Assembly: GCA_963847575.1 (NCBI GenBank)
Contig: CAWKAL010000076.1
Coordinates: forward strand, 1 to 37,017
DNA length: 37,017 nucleotides
From: JASBSR01 sp963847575
GTDB taxonomy: Bacteria; Pseudomonadota; Gammaproteobacteria; SZUA-229
Reading direction: 5' to 3'
Part shown: piece by piece, positions 26,509 through 34,894 of the stretch
How positions within the stretch are numbered: the first letter of the stretch is position 1
Layout of the letters: each line of letters starts with the position of its first letter
The notes under the pieces: model-generated
The model's input: the letters and a program-made list of their open reading frames with translations, nothing else
What the model was told of the DNA's origin: nothing
The model's database searches: none
Made by a program: the position numbers and the translations under genes

Positions 26509-27003
26509 GTGAGCGATACACAGCTGATGGGAACAGAGTTACAACAACGCATTATCGGCGCCATAGTACTGGTTGCGCTGGGGGTGATATTCATCCCCGC
26601 GCTGCTCGATGGCTCAGGCTATCGCTCGCGCGAAGCGCGCACGATTGAGATACCTGCGCCGCCTGCATTCCCGCCGCTCAGCCAGACCCGGCTCGAGCCG
26701 ATACCCACACCGGTCGATGCCAAAATCAAACAGGTGGAGAAACAGCAACAGCAGCAGGCACAGGAACCGGTGCAGGCCTGGGCACTGCAGGCGGGCACCT
26801 TTAGCTCAAAAGCAAATGCTGACAAGTTTGCCGCCGGGCTGAAGAAATACGGTCACGCTTATGTCGATGACATCATCATGGACGGCAAAAAAGTCTACCG
26901 TGTGCGTATCGGTCCCGAACTCGACAAGGAGCGCCTGCAGGTAGTGAGTGACAAGCTGAATAAAGACCGAAAAATCAAATCCTTCATCACCACGCACCCC
27001 TGA
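26509..27003 (+). CDS. SPOR-domain cell-division protein, DedD-like
   Basis: This membrane-anchored SPOR protein has a short cytoplasmic start, a membrane helix (IIGAIVLVALGVIFIPALL), a Pro- and Gln-rich linker, and a C-terminal SPOR domain (WALQAGTFSSKANADKFAAG, then VYRVRIGPELDKERLQ) that binds denuded septal peptidoglycan. DedD of E. coli occupies the same slot between folC and cvpA. The start is probably the GTG at 26509, one base after the folC stop; an ATG at 26527 is possible. An in-frame start inside folC (26443) would add unrelated residues. The length is about 164 residues. Confidence 0.85.
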   Translation: MSDTQLMGTELQQRIIGAIVLVALGVIFIPALLDGSGYRSREARTIEIPAPPAFPPLSQTRLEPIPTPVDAKIKQVEKQQQQQAQEPVQAWALQAGTFSSKANADKFAAGLKKYGHAYVDDIIMDGKKVYRVRIGPELDKERLQVVSDKLNKDRKIKSFITTHP

Positions 27004-27047
27004 CCGATAGATTGATGCTCAGCGTAGAATCAGGCGGTCGATGGGCG

Positions 27048-27053
27048 TATAAT
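27048..27053 (+). promoter_or_regulatory. candidate -10 box upstream of cvpA
   Basis: TATAAT in the context GGGCGTATAATCGCGCC lies 32 bases before the cvpA start, in the 81-base gap after the SPOR gene. The context resembles that of the leuB -10 box. No well-spaced -35 is visible, so this is weak support for an own promoter for cvpA-purF. Confidence 0.35.
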
Positions 27054-27084
27054 CGCGCCTTTCTCGCGCAGCTTTGGGGTACTC

Positions 27085-27636
27085 ATGACCGTCGTTGATG
27101 TAGTCATCATATTTGTCATTCTCCTGTCGACTGGTTTTAGCCTGATGCGGGGCTTCGTCAAGGAAGCCATCTCGCTGGCCAGCTGGCTGATAGCTATCTG
27201 GATCGCGGTCACCTTCGCACCCCGGCTGGCGGCTGCGCTGCCTTCCAGTATTGAATCTGAAGCTGTGCGCCAGGCTATCGGTTTTGGCGTCTTGTTCGTG
27301 CTCACCCTGATGGTCGGTTCGCTGGTCAATTTCCTGGTATCAGGTATGGTGAAAAAAACCGGGCTCTCGGGTGCCGACCGTGTATTTGGCCTGCTGTTCG
27401 GTTTTTTGCGCGGTGGCCTGATCGTGCTGGTGTTCGTCGTGGTGGGTGGTATGACACCGTTACCCGAGCAGGACTGGTGGCAAGATTCGAATTTGCTCGA
27501 ACGTTTTGAACGCGTCGCTGTTGAATTGCAGGATTACCTGCCGCCGGACATGCAAATGACTTTCGATCCGGCGCAAATTCCGCAAGCCCTGCCCGAAGCA
27601 ATCCCGGAAGGCATGAAGGGTGTGGTGGATAAATAA
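27085..27636 (+). CDS. cvpA: CvpA family membrane protein
   Basis: CvpA is an inner-membrane protein first linked to colicin V production in E. coli and always found before purF in this lineage. The 183-residue product has four hydrophobic segments, starting with VVDVVIIFVILLSTGFSLMR and including the conserved GFVKEAISLASWLIAIWIA and DRVFGLLFGFLRGGLIVLV. The C-terminus is polar. It ends 2 bases before the purF start, so the two are translationally linked. Confidence 0.93.
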   Translation: MTVVDVVIIFVILLSTGFSLMRGFVKEAISLASWLIAIWIAVTFAPRLAAALPSSIESEAVRQAIGFGVLFVLTLMVGSLVNFLVSGMVKKTGLSGADRVFGLLFGFLRGGLIVLVFVVVGGMTPLPEQDWWQDSNLLERFERVAVELQDYLPPDMQMTFDPAQIPQALPEAIPEGMKGVVDK

Positions 27637-27638
27637 TT

Positions 27639-29137
27639 ATGTGCGGCATTGTTGGTATTGTGGGTCATTCGCCGGTTAGTCTCGATATTTACGAAGCATT
27701 ATCGGTATTACAGCACCGCGGCCAGGATGCCGCCGGTATCATGACCTGCAAGGATGGCAAGTTTTACATGCGCAAGGGCAATGGCCTGGTGCGCGATGTA
27801 TTCTACAAACAGCATATGCAACGCCTGGTCGGCAACATGGGCATCGGCCATGTGCGTTATCCGACCGCCGGCTGTGCATCATCGCTGGAAGCGCAACCGT
27901 TTTATGTCAACTCACCTTACGGCATTGCGCTGGCGCATAACGGCAACCTCACCAATACCGAAGACCTGAAGACCGAGCTGTTTCAGGAAGACCTGCGCCA
28001 TCTCAATACCGAATCTGATACCGAGGCCCTGCTCAATGTGTTTGCACATGAACTGCACGCGCTGGCAAAACCGGTATTTGATACCAATGATATTTTTGAT
28101 GCTGTCGCCGCGGTGCATAAACGCTGCCGCGGTGGTTACGCGGTGATAGCGATGATTGTCGGCAAGGGCGTGCTCGCGTTCCGTGATCCCTACGGTATTC
28201 GCCCGGTGGTTTATGGCCAGCGCACGGTCAAGGGCAAGACTGAATACATGATCGCTTCTGAAAGCGTCGCACTGCAGGCACAGGGGTTTGAGCTGGTGCG
28301 CGACCTGATGCCGGGCGAAGCCGTGTTCATCGACTCCGAGTGTCGGCTCTACACCCAGCAGTGTGCAGAAAACCCCAGGCTGGTGCCGTGTATATTCGAG
28401 TACGTGTATTTCGCGCGTCCCGACTCGATCATGGATGATGTATCGGTTTACAAGACCCGTTTACGCATGGGCCAGAAGCTGGTGCAAAAAATTATCCGCG
28501 AACATCCCGAACACGATATCGATGTGGTGATACCGATCCCCGATACCAGCCGCACCTCGGCGCTGGAAGTGGCTTACCATCTTGACGTGAAATACCGCGA
28601 AGGTTTTATCAAGAACCGTTACATTGGTCGCACTTTCATTATGCCGGGCCAGCAGGAACGCAAAAAATCCGTGCGCCAGAAACTCAACCCGATTGATCTT
28701 GAGTTCAAGGGCAAAAACGTTTTGCTGGTCGATGATTCGATTGTGCGTGGCACCACCTCCGGCAGATTATCCAGATGGCGCGTGAAGCCGGTGCCAATAA
28801 AGTCTACATGGCTTCTGCAGCGCCACCGGTGCGCTATCCCAATGTCTACGGCATCGACATGCCTGCGATTGAAGAATTTGTTGCGCACGACAGGACAGTT
28901 GAAGAAATTGCAAAAGAGATTGGCGCTGACTGGCTGGTATACCAGGATCTGCCAGATCTGATCGAAGCCGTGCGCAAGGGCAATAAAAACCTGAGTGAAT
29001 TTGACTGTTCCTGTTTTGACGGAAAATATATCACCAACGATATCGATACGGCCTACTTCACCCGGCTGCAAAACACGCGCAACGATGCCGCCAAGTCGGG
29101 CCGGAACAGGCATTCAGCCGAGACTATCGAACTGTAA
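27639..29137 (+). CDS. purF: amidophosphoribosyltransferase, one frameshift
   Basis: PurF makes 5-phosphoribosylamine from PRPP and glutamine, the first step of purine synthesis. Cys2 (MCGIVGIVGHSP) is the glutaminase nucleophile, and LQHRGQDAAGI and HNGNLTNTEDL are in the amidotransferase domain. The phosphoribosyltransferase part has VLLVDDSIVRGTTSG, the PRPP loop. Just after it the frame shifts: one base is missing near 28757, and the protein continues as MAREAGANKVYMASAAPPVR in another frame to the stop at 29137. Corrected, it is about 500 residues, the normal length. The break follows a G-rich run, which fits a sequencing or assembly slip in an essential gene, but a real mutation is not excluded. 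Confidence 0.93.
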
Positions 29138-29180
29138 CGGGCGCTAGTCGTCTAAGTACTAACAGCTTGAGGCCACCACT

Positions 29181-29858
29181 ATGAGAAATATAATTCTCGC
29201 ATTCCTGTTTATCCTGCCAGTACTGGCACAGGCCCACGAAACCGAAACCCATTATGATCGCATTAACCTGAGTGCCAGCGCGCAGTCTCGGCTGGCCAAT
29301 GACACCCTCGTCGCCAGCCTGTATGCCGAAGAAGAGGGCAGCAATGCCGCGCAACTGGCCGATATCGTCAACAAGAAAATCCAGTGGGCCATAACGACGC
29401 TAAAACAGCACCCGCAAATCAAGTTGCAAACCAGCGCCTACACCACCAACCCGGTGTATCAGAAGAACAAAATAGTCTCGTGGCGTGTACGCCAGACGCT
29501 CCAGCTTGAATCGCTCGACATGGCAAAAGTCAGCGAACTGCTGGGCCAGCTGCAGAGCCGGCTCGCATTACAGGGCATGCACTTCACGGTGTCACCGCAA
29601 CTCAAGAACACCACCGACGATGCACTGATAACAGAAGCGCTGGCCGCGTTCGAGGCGCGCGCACGCCTGGTCACACAGCAGCTCAAGCGCAAGGGCTATA
29701 AAATCGTCGATCTCAATATTGCCACCTCCGGTATTCCGGGCGGGCACCAGCGTTATGGTATGCGCGCCATGGCGCTGGAATCGGTGGCTGCCCCGGCCAT
29801 CGAAAGTGGCGAGCAGGATGTGCAGGTCACCGTGTCCGGCAGTATCGAGCTGGAATAG
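29181..29858 (+). CDS. periplasmic SIMPL-domain (DUF541) protein
   Basis: This 225-residue protein has a signal peptide (MRNIILAFLFILPVLAQA, cleavage before HETETH) and a mature part with the SIMPL/DUF541 pattern: INLSASAQSRLANDTLVASL at the start and EALAAFEARARLVTQQLKRK in the second half. Family members are periplasmic proteins of mostly unknown role; E. coli YggE is the best-known relative. A GAGGCCACCACT stretch before the ATG holds the ribosome binding site. It lies between purF and an L,D-transpeptidase-like gene. Confidence 0.82.
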   Translation: MRNIILAFLFILPVLAQAHETETHYDRINLSASAQSRLANDTLVASLYAEEEGSNAAQLADIVNKKIQWAITTLKQHPQIKLQTSAYTTNPVYQKNKIVSWRVRQTLQLESLDMAKVSELLGQLQSRLALQGMHFTVSPQLKNTTDDALITEALAAFEARARLVTQQLKRKGYKIVDLNIATSGIPGGHQRYGMRAMALESVAAPAIESGEQDVQVTVSGSIELE

Positions 29859-29959
29859 ATTTCTGCTGTAACACACCAGTACGTCTTAGTGCGAGCATGC
29901 AGTACATGCCTGTGCGATACTTTACTCACACTAGTTAATTGCCGATTGGCGGAACCAGC

Positions 29960-30442
29960 TTGAACTCACTCCTCGTCAGTATTAAAGACCAGACGCTCAG
30001 CGTGCTTGATGACGATGGTGCGCCGTTGCATGTCTACCCGGTGTCAACCTCGCGTTACGGCACGGGCTGTGAAAACGACAGCCACAAAACCCCCATCGGC
30101 CTGCACCGCATCAAGGACAAGATCGGTGGCGCCATGCCAGCGTGGGAAGTCTTTATCGGGCGCGTGCCGCAAGGTTCGCTGCAGGAATGCATGGATAATG
30201 GCGTGGAGCTTCCCGAGGACGTGATTACCTCGCGCATCATGTGGCTCGAAGGCATGGAGCCGGGCAGAAATTGCGGCGGCTATGTGGACACCTACCAGCG
30301 TTACATATACATTCACGGTACCAGCGATGAAGAACACATCGGCGCACCGGTTTCAATGGGCTGCATCCGCATGCGTAATGCTGACGTGGTCGAGCTCTAC
30401 CGGCTGGTCAAAACCGGCACCGAAGTAAACATTATTGAATGA
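29960..30442 (+). CDS. YkuD-type L,D-transpeptidase-like protein without signal peptide
   Basis: The YkuD catalytic motif is present: His119 (YIYIHGTSDEE) and Cys135 in SMGCIRMRN. L,D-transpeptidases cross-link peptidoglycan or attach lipoproteins to it in the periplasm. No signal peptide or membrane helix is visible from either possible start, and no ATG exists at the 5' end. I favour the TTG at 29960, with GGCGGA six bases upstream; a TTG at 29939 follows directly on a stop codon. The product is about 160 residues. Its stop overlaps the region just before the metZ start, so the two are probably co-expressed. How a signal-less protein would reach its substrate is unclear. Confidence 0.82.
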   Translation: MNSLLVSIKDQTLSVLDDDGAPLHVYPVSTSRYGTGCENDSHKTPIGLHRIKDKIGGAMPAWEVFIGRVPQGSLQECMDNGVELPEDVITSRIMWLEGMEPGRNCGGYVDTYQRYIYIHGTSDEEHIGAPVSMGCIRMRNADVVELYRLVKTGTEVNIIE

Positions 30443-30443
30443 T

Positions 30444-31640
30444 ATGACTGACCAAAACAATTTCGATAAGAATTTTGACGAATACGGATTTGCCACGCGC
30501 GCAGTGCGTGCCGGCCAGACACGCACGGCCGAAGGTGAGCACGCCGAGCCGATATTCCCGACCTCGAGTTTTGTTTTTGCCTCGGCTGCCGAGGCCGCTG
30601 CGCGTTTCTCCGGTGAACAGGCGGGCAATATCTATTCGCGCTTTACCAATCCCACGGTCAGAACGTTCGAGCAGCGCCTCGCCGCGCTCGAAGGTGCTGA
30701 GTGCAGTGTCGCCACGGCCTCGGGCATGGCAGCGATTACCGCGACCTTTATCGGCCTGCTCAAAACCGGGGACCACATCGTATCGTCGCGCAGTATCTTT
30801 GGCACCACCACGGTGTTGCTGACCAATTTCATGGCGAAGCTCGGTATTGAAACCACGTTCGTGGATTTGCCCGATCTCGACGGCTGGGAAAAAGCGATCA
30901 CGCCGAAAACCCGTTTGCTGTTCATGGAAACGCCTTCCAATCCGCTCACCGAGCTGGTGGATATTACGGCGCTGGCCGATATTGCGCACCGGCATGATTG
31001 CCTGCTGGTGGTGGATAACTGTTTGTGTACGCCGGCACTGCAATTACCGCTGGCACTCGGCGCGGACATCGTGATCCATTCCGCCACCAAGTACATCGAC
31101 GGCCAGGGACGCTGCATGGGTGGCGCAGTGTGCGGCAGCAAGGCCGTGGTCGGCGACGCGGTGTTCGGATTTTTGCGCACTGCGGGCCCCACCATGAGTG
31201 CATTCAATGCCTGGGTGTTTCTCAAAGGCCTGGAAACATTGCATGTGCGCATGAAAGCGCATTGCGAAAATGCGCTCGAACTGGCGCGCTGGCTGGAGCA
31301 ACAGGATGCGGTTGCGCGGGTGTATTACCCGGGGCTGGAGAGTCATCCACAACACGCGCTGGCAAAACGTCAGCAGAGCGGCTTCGGCGGGCTGCTTTCG
31401 TTCGAACTCAAGGGCGGTAAAAAAGAAGGCTGGAAACTGGTGGATGCCACGCGCATGATTTCGATTACCGCAAACCTGGGTGATACCAAAACCACGATTA
31501 CGCATCCCGCCACGACCACGCACGGTCGTCTGACGCCAGAACAAAAGCAGCAGGCCGGTATATCCGACGGGCTGATTCGTATCGCGGTCGGTCTCGAAGA
31601 CATCGAAGACATCAAGCACGACCTCAGTCGCGGCATGTAA
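30444..31640 (+). CDS. metZ: O-succinylhomoserine sulfhydrylase
   Basis: MetZ makes homocysteine directly from O-succinylhomoserine and sulfide, with PLP. The protein is of the Cys/Met metabolism PLP family: YSRFTNPTVRTFEQRLAALE, the cofactor block ETPSNPLTELVD, and the PLP lysine at about Lys216 in HSATKYIDGQGR. ITHPATTTHGRL near the C-terminus is typical of MetZ. I chose the ATG at 30444 (about 398 residues), one base after the upstream stop; a TTG at 30435 would add three residues. Placement near purF matches Pseudomonas, supporting metZ over metB or metC. Confidence 0.93.
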   Translation: MTDQNNFDKNFDEYGFATRAVRAGQTRTAEGEHAEPIFPTSSFVFASAAEAAARFSGEQAGNIYSRFTNPTVRTFEQRLAALEGAECSVATASGMAAITATFIGLLKTGDHIVSSRSIFGTTTVLLTNFMAKLGIETTFVDLPDLDGWEKAITPKTRLLFMETPSNPLTELVDITALADIAHRHDCLLVVDNCLCTPALQLPLALGADIVIHSATKYIDGQGRCMGGAVCGSKAVVGDAVFGFLRTAGPTMSAFNAWVFLKGLETLHVRMKAHCENALELARWLEQQDAVARVYYPGLESHPQHALAKRQQSGFGGLLSFELKGGKKEGWKLVDATRMISITANLGDTKTTITHPATTTHGRLTPEQKQQAGISDGLIRIAVGLEDIEDIKHDLSRGM

Positions 31641-31659
31641 TCAACGTATCGTTGTGACC

Positions 31660-32904
31660 ATGGAGTTAACTTCACGGGAGCTCCTCACCCACCTGTTCCA
31701 CACCGCGCTCGAAGCCGTCGACGGGCGCCAGCTTGTCGGCCAGTGGTGCCGCGCACACCCACAACCATTTTCCCATGTGATTGCTATCGGCAAGGCGGCG
31801 CCAGCGATGTTGCAGGGCGTGCTGGACAATGCCGTCAAGTTTGAACAGGCCCTGCTGATCTGTCCGCAACGCACAACACCGAGAGCTCTGCGCAAGGACA
31901 GGCGCGTGCTTGTACACGAAGCCTCACACCCCGTGCCCGACGCGAGCAGCCTGCAGGCCGGTGATGCGCTGATTACATTTGTCAGCGCACTGCCGGCAGA
32001 TGCGCGCGTACTGGTGCTGATTTCGGGCGGCACGTCGAGCCTGGTCGAAGTGCCGAAGGACGGCATTACGCTGGCTGATTTACAGACCATCAACCGTTAC
32101 CTGCTGGCGAGCGGTAAAGATATTTCCGCGATCAATGCCTGGCGCCGGCGCTTCTCGAAAATCAAGGGCGGTGGATTGCTCAACTATATGCATGTGACCC
32201 AATCTACCCAGTGCCTGTTGTCCGACGTTCGCGGTGACGACGCTGCGGTGATCGGTTCCGGGCTGCTGGTGACAAATGAATCTGCGCCCGATACTGATGA
32301 CACCTTGCAGCAGTTTGCCCGGCACCTGCACGACATACCGCCGCCAGGGTCGAACACTGACATGCACGTTGACAGTCATATCATCGGCAACCAGTCGATG
32401 GCATTACAGGCAGTCGCGGAAGAAGTGCAACACATGGAATTGCCGTGTTACCTGCACACAACTTTTATCAAAGGTGATGCAGTGTTACAAGGTGAAGCGC
32501 TAGGACGCTGGCTGTTTGAACAGGCGCCGGTTGGCGTGCATTTGTGGGGTGCGGAAACCACGGTAACATTACCCGACCGCCCCGGCATGGGCGGACGTAA
32601 CCAGTCGTTTGCGCTCTCACTGGCGCATACACTGCAGCGGTCGATGCAATACGCGGAACATGAATCTGATGATATCGGCGTGCTGGCGGCGGGCACCGAT
32701 GGCATCGACGGCAACACCCGTTGTGCCGGTGCCGTGGTGTTTGCCTCAACCGCGCGTCAAATCCTGCAGAGCGGTTACGATATTGACGCCGAGCTCGCCG
32801 CCGCCAACGCCGGTGCGCCACTGATGGCGACGGCAGACCTGCTGAAAACAGGGCCGACCGGGACCAATGTGATGGACCTGATTATTGCCTGGAAACAGGG
32901 GTGA
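31660..32904 (+). CDS. glycerate 2-kinase, MOFRL/DUF4147 type
   Basis: These kinases phosphorylate D-glycerate to 2-phosphoglycerate, in glyoxylate or tartronate metabolism. The N-terminal DUF4147 domain shows VIAIGKAAPAMLQGVL, LVLISGGTSSLVEVP and FSKIKGGGLL, and the C-terminal MOFRL domain shows GAETTVTLP, GGRNQSFALSLA and AAGTDGIDGNT. The 414-residue length is normal for GckA/TtuD-type enzymes. The start may be the ATG at 31660 or the in-frame GTG at 31654; no strong ribosome binding site is present. It follows metZ by about 20 bases and ends before an inverted-repeat element. No other glyoxylate gene is seen nearby. Confidence 0.88.
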   Translation: MELTSRELLTHLFHTALEAVDGRQLVGQWCRAHPQPFSHVIAIGKAAPAMLQGVLDNAVKFEQALLICPQRTTPRALRKDRRVLVHEASHPVPDASSLQAGDALITFVSALPADARVLVLISGGTSSLVEVPKDGITLADLQTINRYLLASGKDISAINAWRRRFSKIKGGGLLNYMHVTQSTQCLLSDVRGDDAAVIGSGLLVTNESAPDTDDTLQQFARHLHDIPPPGSNTDMHVDSHIIGNQSMALQAVAEEVQHMELPCYLHTTFIKGDAVLQGEALGRWLFEQAPVGVHLWGAETTVTLPDRPGMGGRNQSFALSLAHTLQRSMQYAEHESDDIGVLAAGTDGIDGNTRCAGAVVFASTARQILQSGYDIDAELAAANAGAPLMATADLLKTGPTGTNVMDLIIAWKQG

Positions 32905-32911
32905 ATAAACA

Positions 32912-33023
32912 ACTTTTAGCCGCAAATGAACGCGAATGAACGCAAATGTTATGTATGCGTCTGCGGCGCAACACTTAAATTGTTGTGTTTTGTATTGATT
33001 CGCGTTCATTTGCGGCTAAAAGT
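32912..33023. repeat. inverted-repeat element, CGCAAATGAA type (glycerate kinase-DUF1223 gap)
   Basis: ACTTTTAGCCGCAAATGAAC and on (32912-32937) is a perfect 26-base inverted match of 32998-33023. The left arm continues with further GAACGC steps. The arm type matches the element before truA. The centre contains smaller stems. It fills half of the 210-base gap; the rest (33024-33114) shows nothing clear. Confidence 0.9.
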
Positions 33024-33114
33024 TTTGTAGTCAGGTTTTTACAGAACTATTAAATACTGCTGCAGGTCGTATTCAGGACTCACTCACGTCCACGATTCGC
33101 CACCGAGGTGCTGA

Positions 33115-33891
33115 ATGAAAATTCAAATTCGATTGCTGTTAATGCTAAGCCTGCTGCTGTCTGTGCAGGTAGTGAGTGCGGCGCAGGAATACCATGTCAG
33201 CAGTCCGTCGCATCGTGTTGCCGTGCTGGAGCTGTATACTTCTGAAGGGTGTAGCAGCTGTCCGCCGGCTGATGCATGGCTTTCAAAGCTGAAGCATACC
33301 AATGTGGCCGTCACTGATATTGTGCCGCTTGCATTTCATGTCACTTACTGGGATTACATCGGCTGGCGTGATCGTTATGCTGACAGTCGATATGATGACC
33401 GGCAGCGCGAGATCGGCCGTTTTAATTCCAGCCGTACCATTTACACACCGCAGTTTGTGCTCAACGGCGCGGATTACCGTCGTCATAGTCGTTTTGACAG
33501 TGATCTCGATAACATTGGTGCACAAAAAGCCCTGGTGGATATTGAGCTGTCGGCAATTGAAAAAACCTCAACTCAGCTTGATGTGGAACTGGTGGCGAAT
33601 ATCGAGCGCAGCCCGGTGAAAGATGTCGCGCTATATCTCGCGGTGTATGAAAACAATCTTGCCAGTGATGTAAACGCGGGTGAAAACGAAGGTGAAACGC
33701 TGAAACATGATTTCGTAGTGCGCAAGTTATACGGGCCGTTTATACAACGCCAGCCGCAAATCCGTCAGCGGTACATGCAAACACTTGAATTTGGTGATGA
33801 CTGGAAGCGAATGGATCTGAACCTGGCGGTGTTCGCGCAAAATCCACACACCGGCGAAGTGCTTCAGGCTGTGCGCCTTGAATTGAAATGA
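33115..33891 (+). CDS. DUF1223 thioredoxin-like secreted protein
   Basis: This 258-residue protein has a signal peptide (MKIQIRLLLMLSLLLSVQVV, then SAA) and the DUF1223 start VAVLELYTSEGCSSCPPADA, with a CxxC pair (Cys46, Cys49) in a thioredoxin-like position. HVTYWDYIGWRDRYAD and YTPQFVLNGADYR are further family blocks. DUF1223 proteins are widespread periplasmic proteins of unknown role, presumed redox-active from the CxxC. GAGGTG about 6 bases before the ATG serves as ribosome binding site. It converges on the small DUF2892 gene. Confidence 0.88.
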   Translation: MKIQIRLLLMLSLLLSVQVVSAAQEYHVSSPSHRVAVLELYTSEGCSSCPPADAWLSKLKHTNVAVTDIVPLAFHVTYWDYIGWRDRYADSRYDDRQREIGRFNSSRTIYTPQFVLNGADYRRHSRFDSDLDNIGAQKALVDIELSAIEKTSTQLDVELVANIERSPVKDVALYLAVYENNLASDVNAGENEGETLKHDFVVRKLYGPFIQRQPQIRQRYMQTLEFGDDWKRMDLNLAVFAQNPHTGEVLQAVRLELK

Positions 33892-33927
33892 TACCCGTCC
33901 CTGGGTATGAATCCTGGCATCGCTGAT

Positions 33928-34128
33928 TTATTTTGTAGCGCAGGTTTTTACCCCGATCAGCTTGTACGCCGGGCAGAAACCGAAAATACCGGTGACCAGT
34001 GGCACTACGCCAATCCAGCCCCAGACCACGTTCTGTCCAATCATCTTGTCACCAAAAAAGACCAGGCTCAGCAGCCCAAGGCCGACGATGATGCGCAGCG
34101 CTCTATCAATACCACCTACATTACACAT
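33928..34128 (-). CDS. small inner-membrane protein, DUF2892
   Basis: This 66-residue protein starts MCNVGGIDRALRIIVGLGLL and has two hydrophobic helices, ending with GIFGFCPAYKLIGVKTC. This is the DUF2892 pattern (N-term DR.LRI..G, C-term G.CP.Y...G). The domain also occurs fused to rhodanese in YgaP. The function is unknown. GAGGAT upstream of the start on the minus strand is a good ribosome binding site. It stands alone between DUF1223 and the transglycosylase gene. Confidence 0.85.
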   Translation of the reverse strand: MCNVGGIDRALRIIVGLGLLSLVFFGDKMIGQNVVWGWIGVVPLVTGIFGFCPAYKLIGVKTCATK

Positions 34129-34312
34129 GATTAAATCCTCAACAGGTTGATGTTAAGCAGCATTGTACGGATAGCCTGCCGCGTTGTAAGTGACAATATC
34201 ACACTGCAGCCTGCGGCCCTGAATCAGGATTCAGACAGGATTTCGAGCGCGCCCGGGTCGAGCAGGCTGATGCTGCCGAGCCGTAGTGCCAGCCACTCGC
34301 GGTTCATGAGGC

Positions 34313-34894
34313 TTAATGTTTACGCCAGCGTTTGCGCAGCACTTCCAGTACTTTTGAGCTGTAGACTTTTGAACCGTAGCTGCCGTTGTACCTGGCCAGT
34401 GCTTTATGCAAATCGTTTTTTTCCATGTCCATGTAGTATTTTAAAATGGTGCAGCCCATGCGCAGGTTGGTATACATGTCGACCAGGTTATCGTCTGGAT
34501 GGCCGATTTCATCCAGCCAGAACGGCATCACCTGCATCAGCCCCTGTGCGCCTGCGCGGGAAATGGCAAAAATATCAAACCGGCTTTCAATTTCAATCAC
34601 CGCAAGCACCAGTTCGGGCACCAGCTCTGCGCGCGTGGCTTCACGGTGAATGCTGCGCAGCATGTCGAGGCGGTGTGCTTCGTCATCGACAAACGGATGC
34701 AATCGCGCCGACATATCGACCAGCCATACTTCGGCATCGAAGCGGTCTTCGAAACTGTCTGAGGATTCGATGGCTTTGGCCAACAGGCGACGCAGTTCCG
34801 GATCGGGGTCGACAGTGTTTGCCACTACTGACTGTTGTGCGCTGATAATGGCGCACAACAGGACAAAGGTTTTAATGATTCTCAGTTTGCGCAC
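34313..34894 (-). CDS. lytic transglycosylase (SLT domain)
   Basis: This 193-residue secreted protein has an N-terminal hydrophobic signal (IIKTFVLLCAIISAQQSVVA). The SLT domain starts near residue 90: the catalytic glutamate is Glu103 in VIEIESRFDIFAIS, followed by RAGAQGLMQVMP and NLRMGCTILKYYMD, and ALARYNGSYG near the end. These enzymes cleave peptidoglycan to make 1,6-anhydromuramic acid ends. The start overlaps the proS 3' end by 13 bases, so the two are co-transcribed; this pairing is common in Gammaproteobacteria. It may be a lipoprotein-free periplasmic form. Confidence 0.9.
   Translation of the reverse strand: MRKLRIIKTFVLLCAIISAQQSVVANTVDPDPELRRLLAKAIESSDSFEDRFDAEVWLVDMSARLHPFVDDEAHRLDMLRSIHREATRAELVPELVLAVIEIESRFDIFAISRAGAQGLMQVMPFWLDEIGHPDDNLVDMYTNLRMGCTILKYYMDMEKNDLHKALARYNGSYGSKVYSSKVLEVLRKRWRKH

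Noticed and set aside
33891..33908. Hairpin ATACCC/GGGTAT after DUF1223
   Set aside because: The stem has only 6 pairs and no T-run follows, so it is not a convincing terminator.
34224..34307. 27-codon minus-strand frame after the transglycosylase
   Set aside because: It has no clear ribosome binding site and is too short to judge.
34147..34845. Plus-strand open frame of 232 codons over the transglycosylase gene
   Set aside because: The minus-strand frame has a signal peptide and all SLT motifs; the plus-strand product is Cys/Arg-rich with no family.
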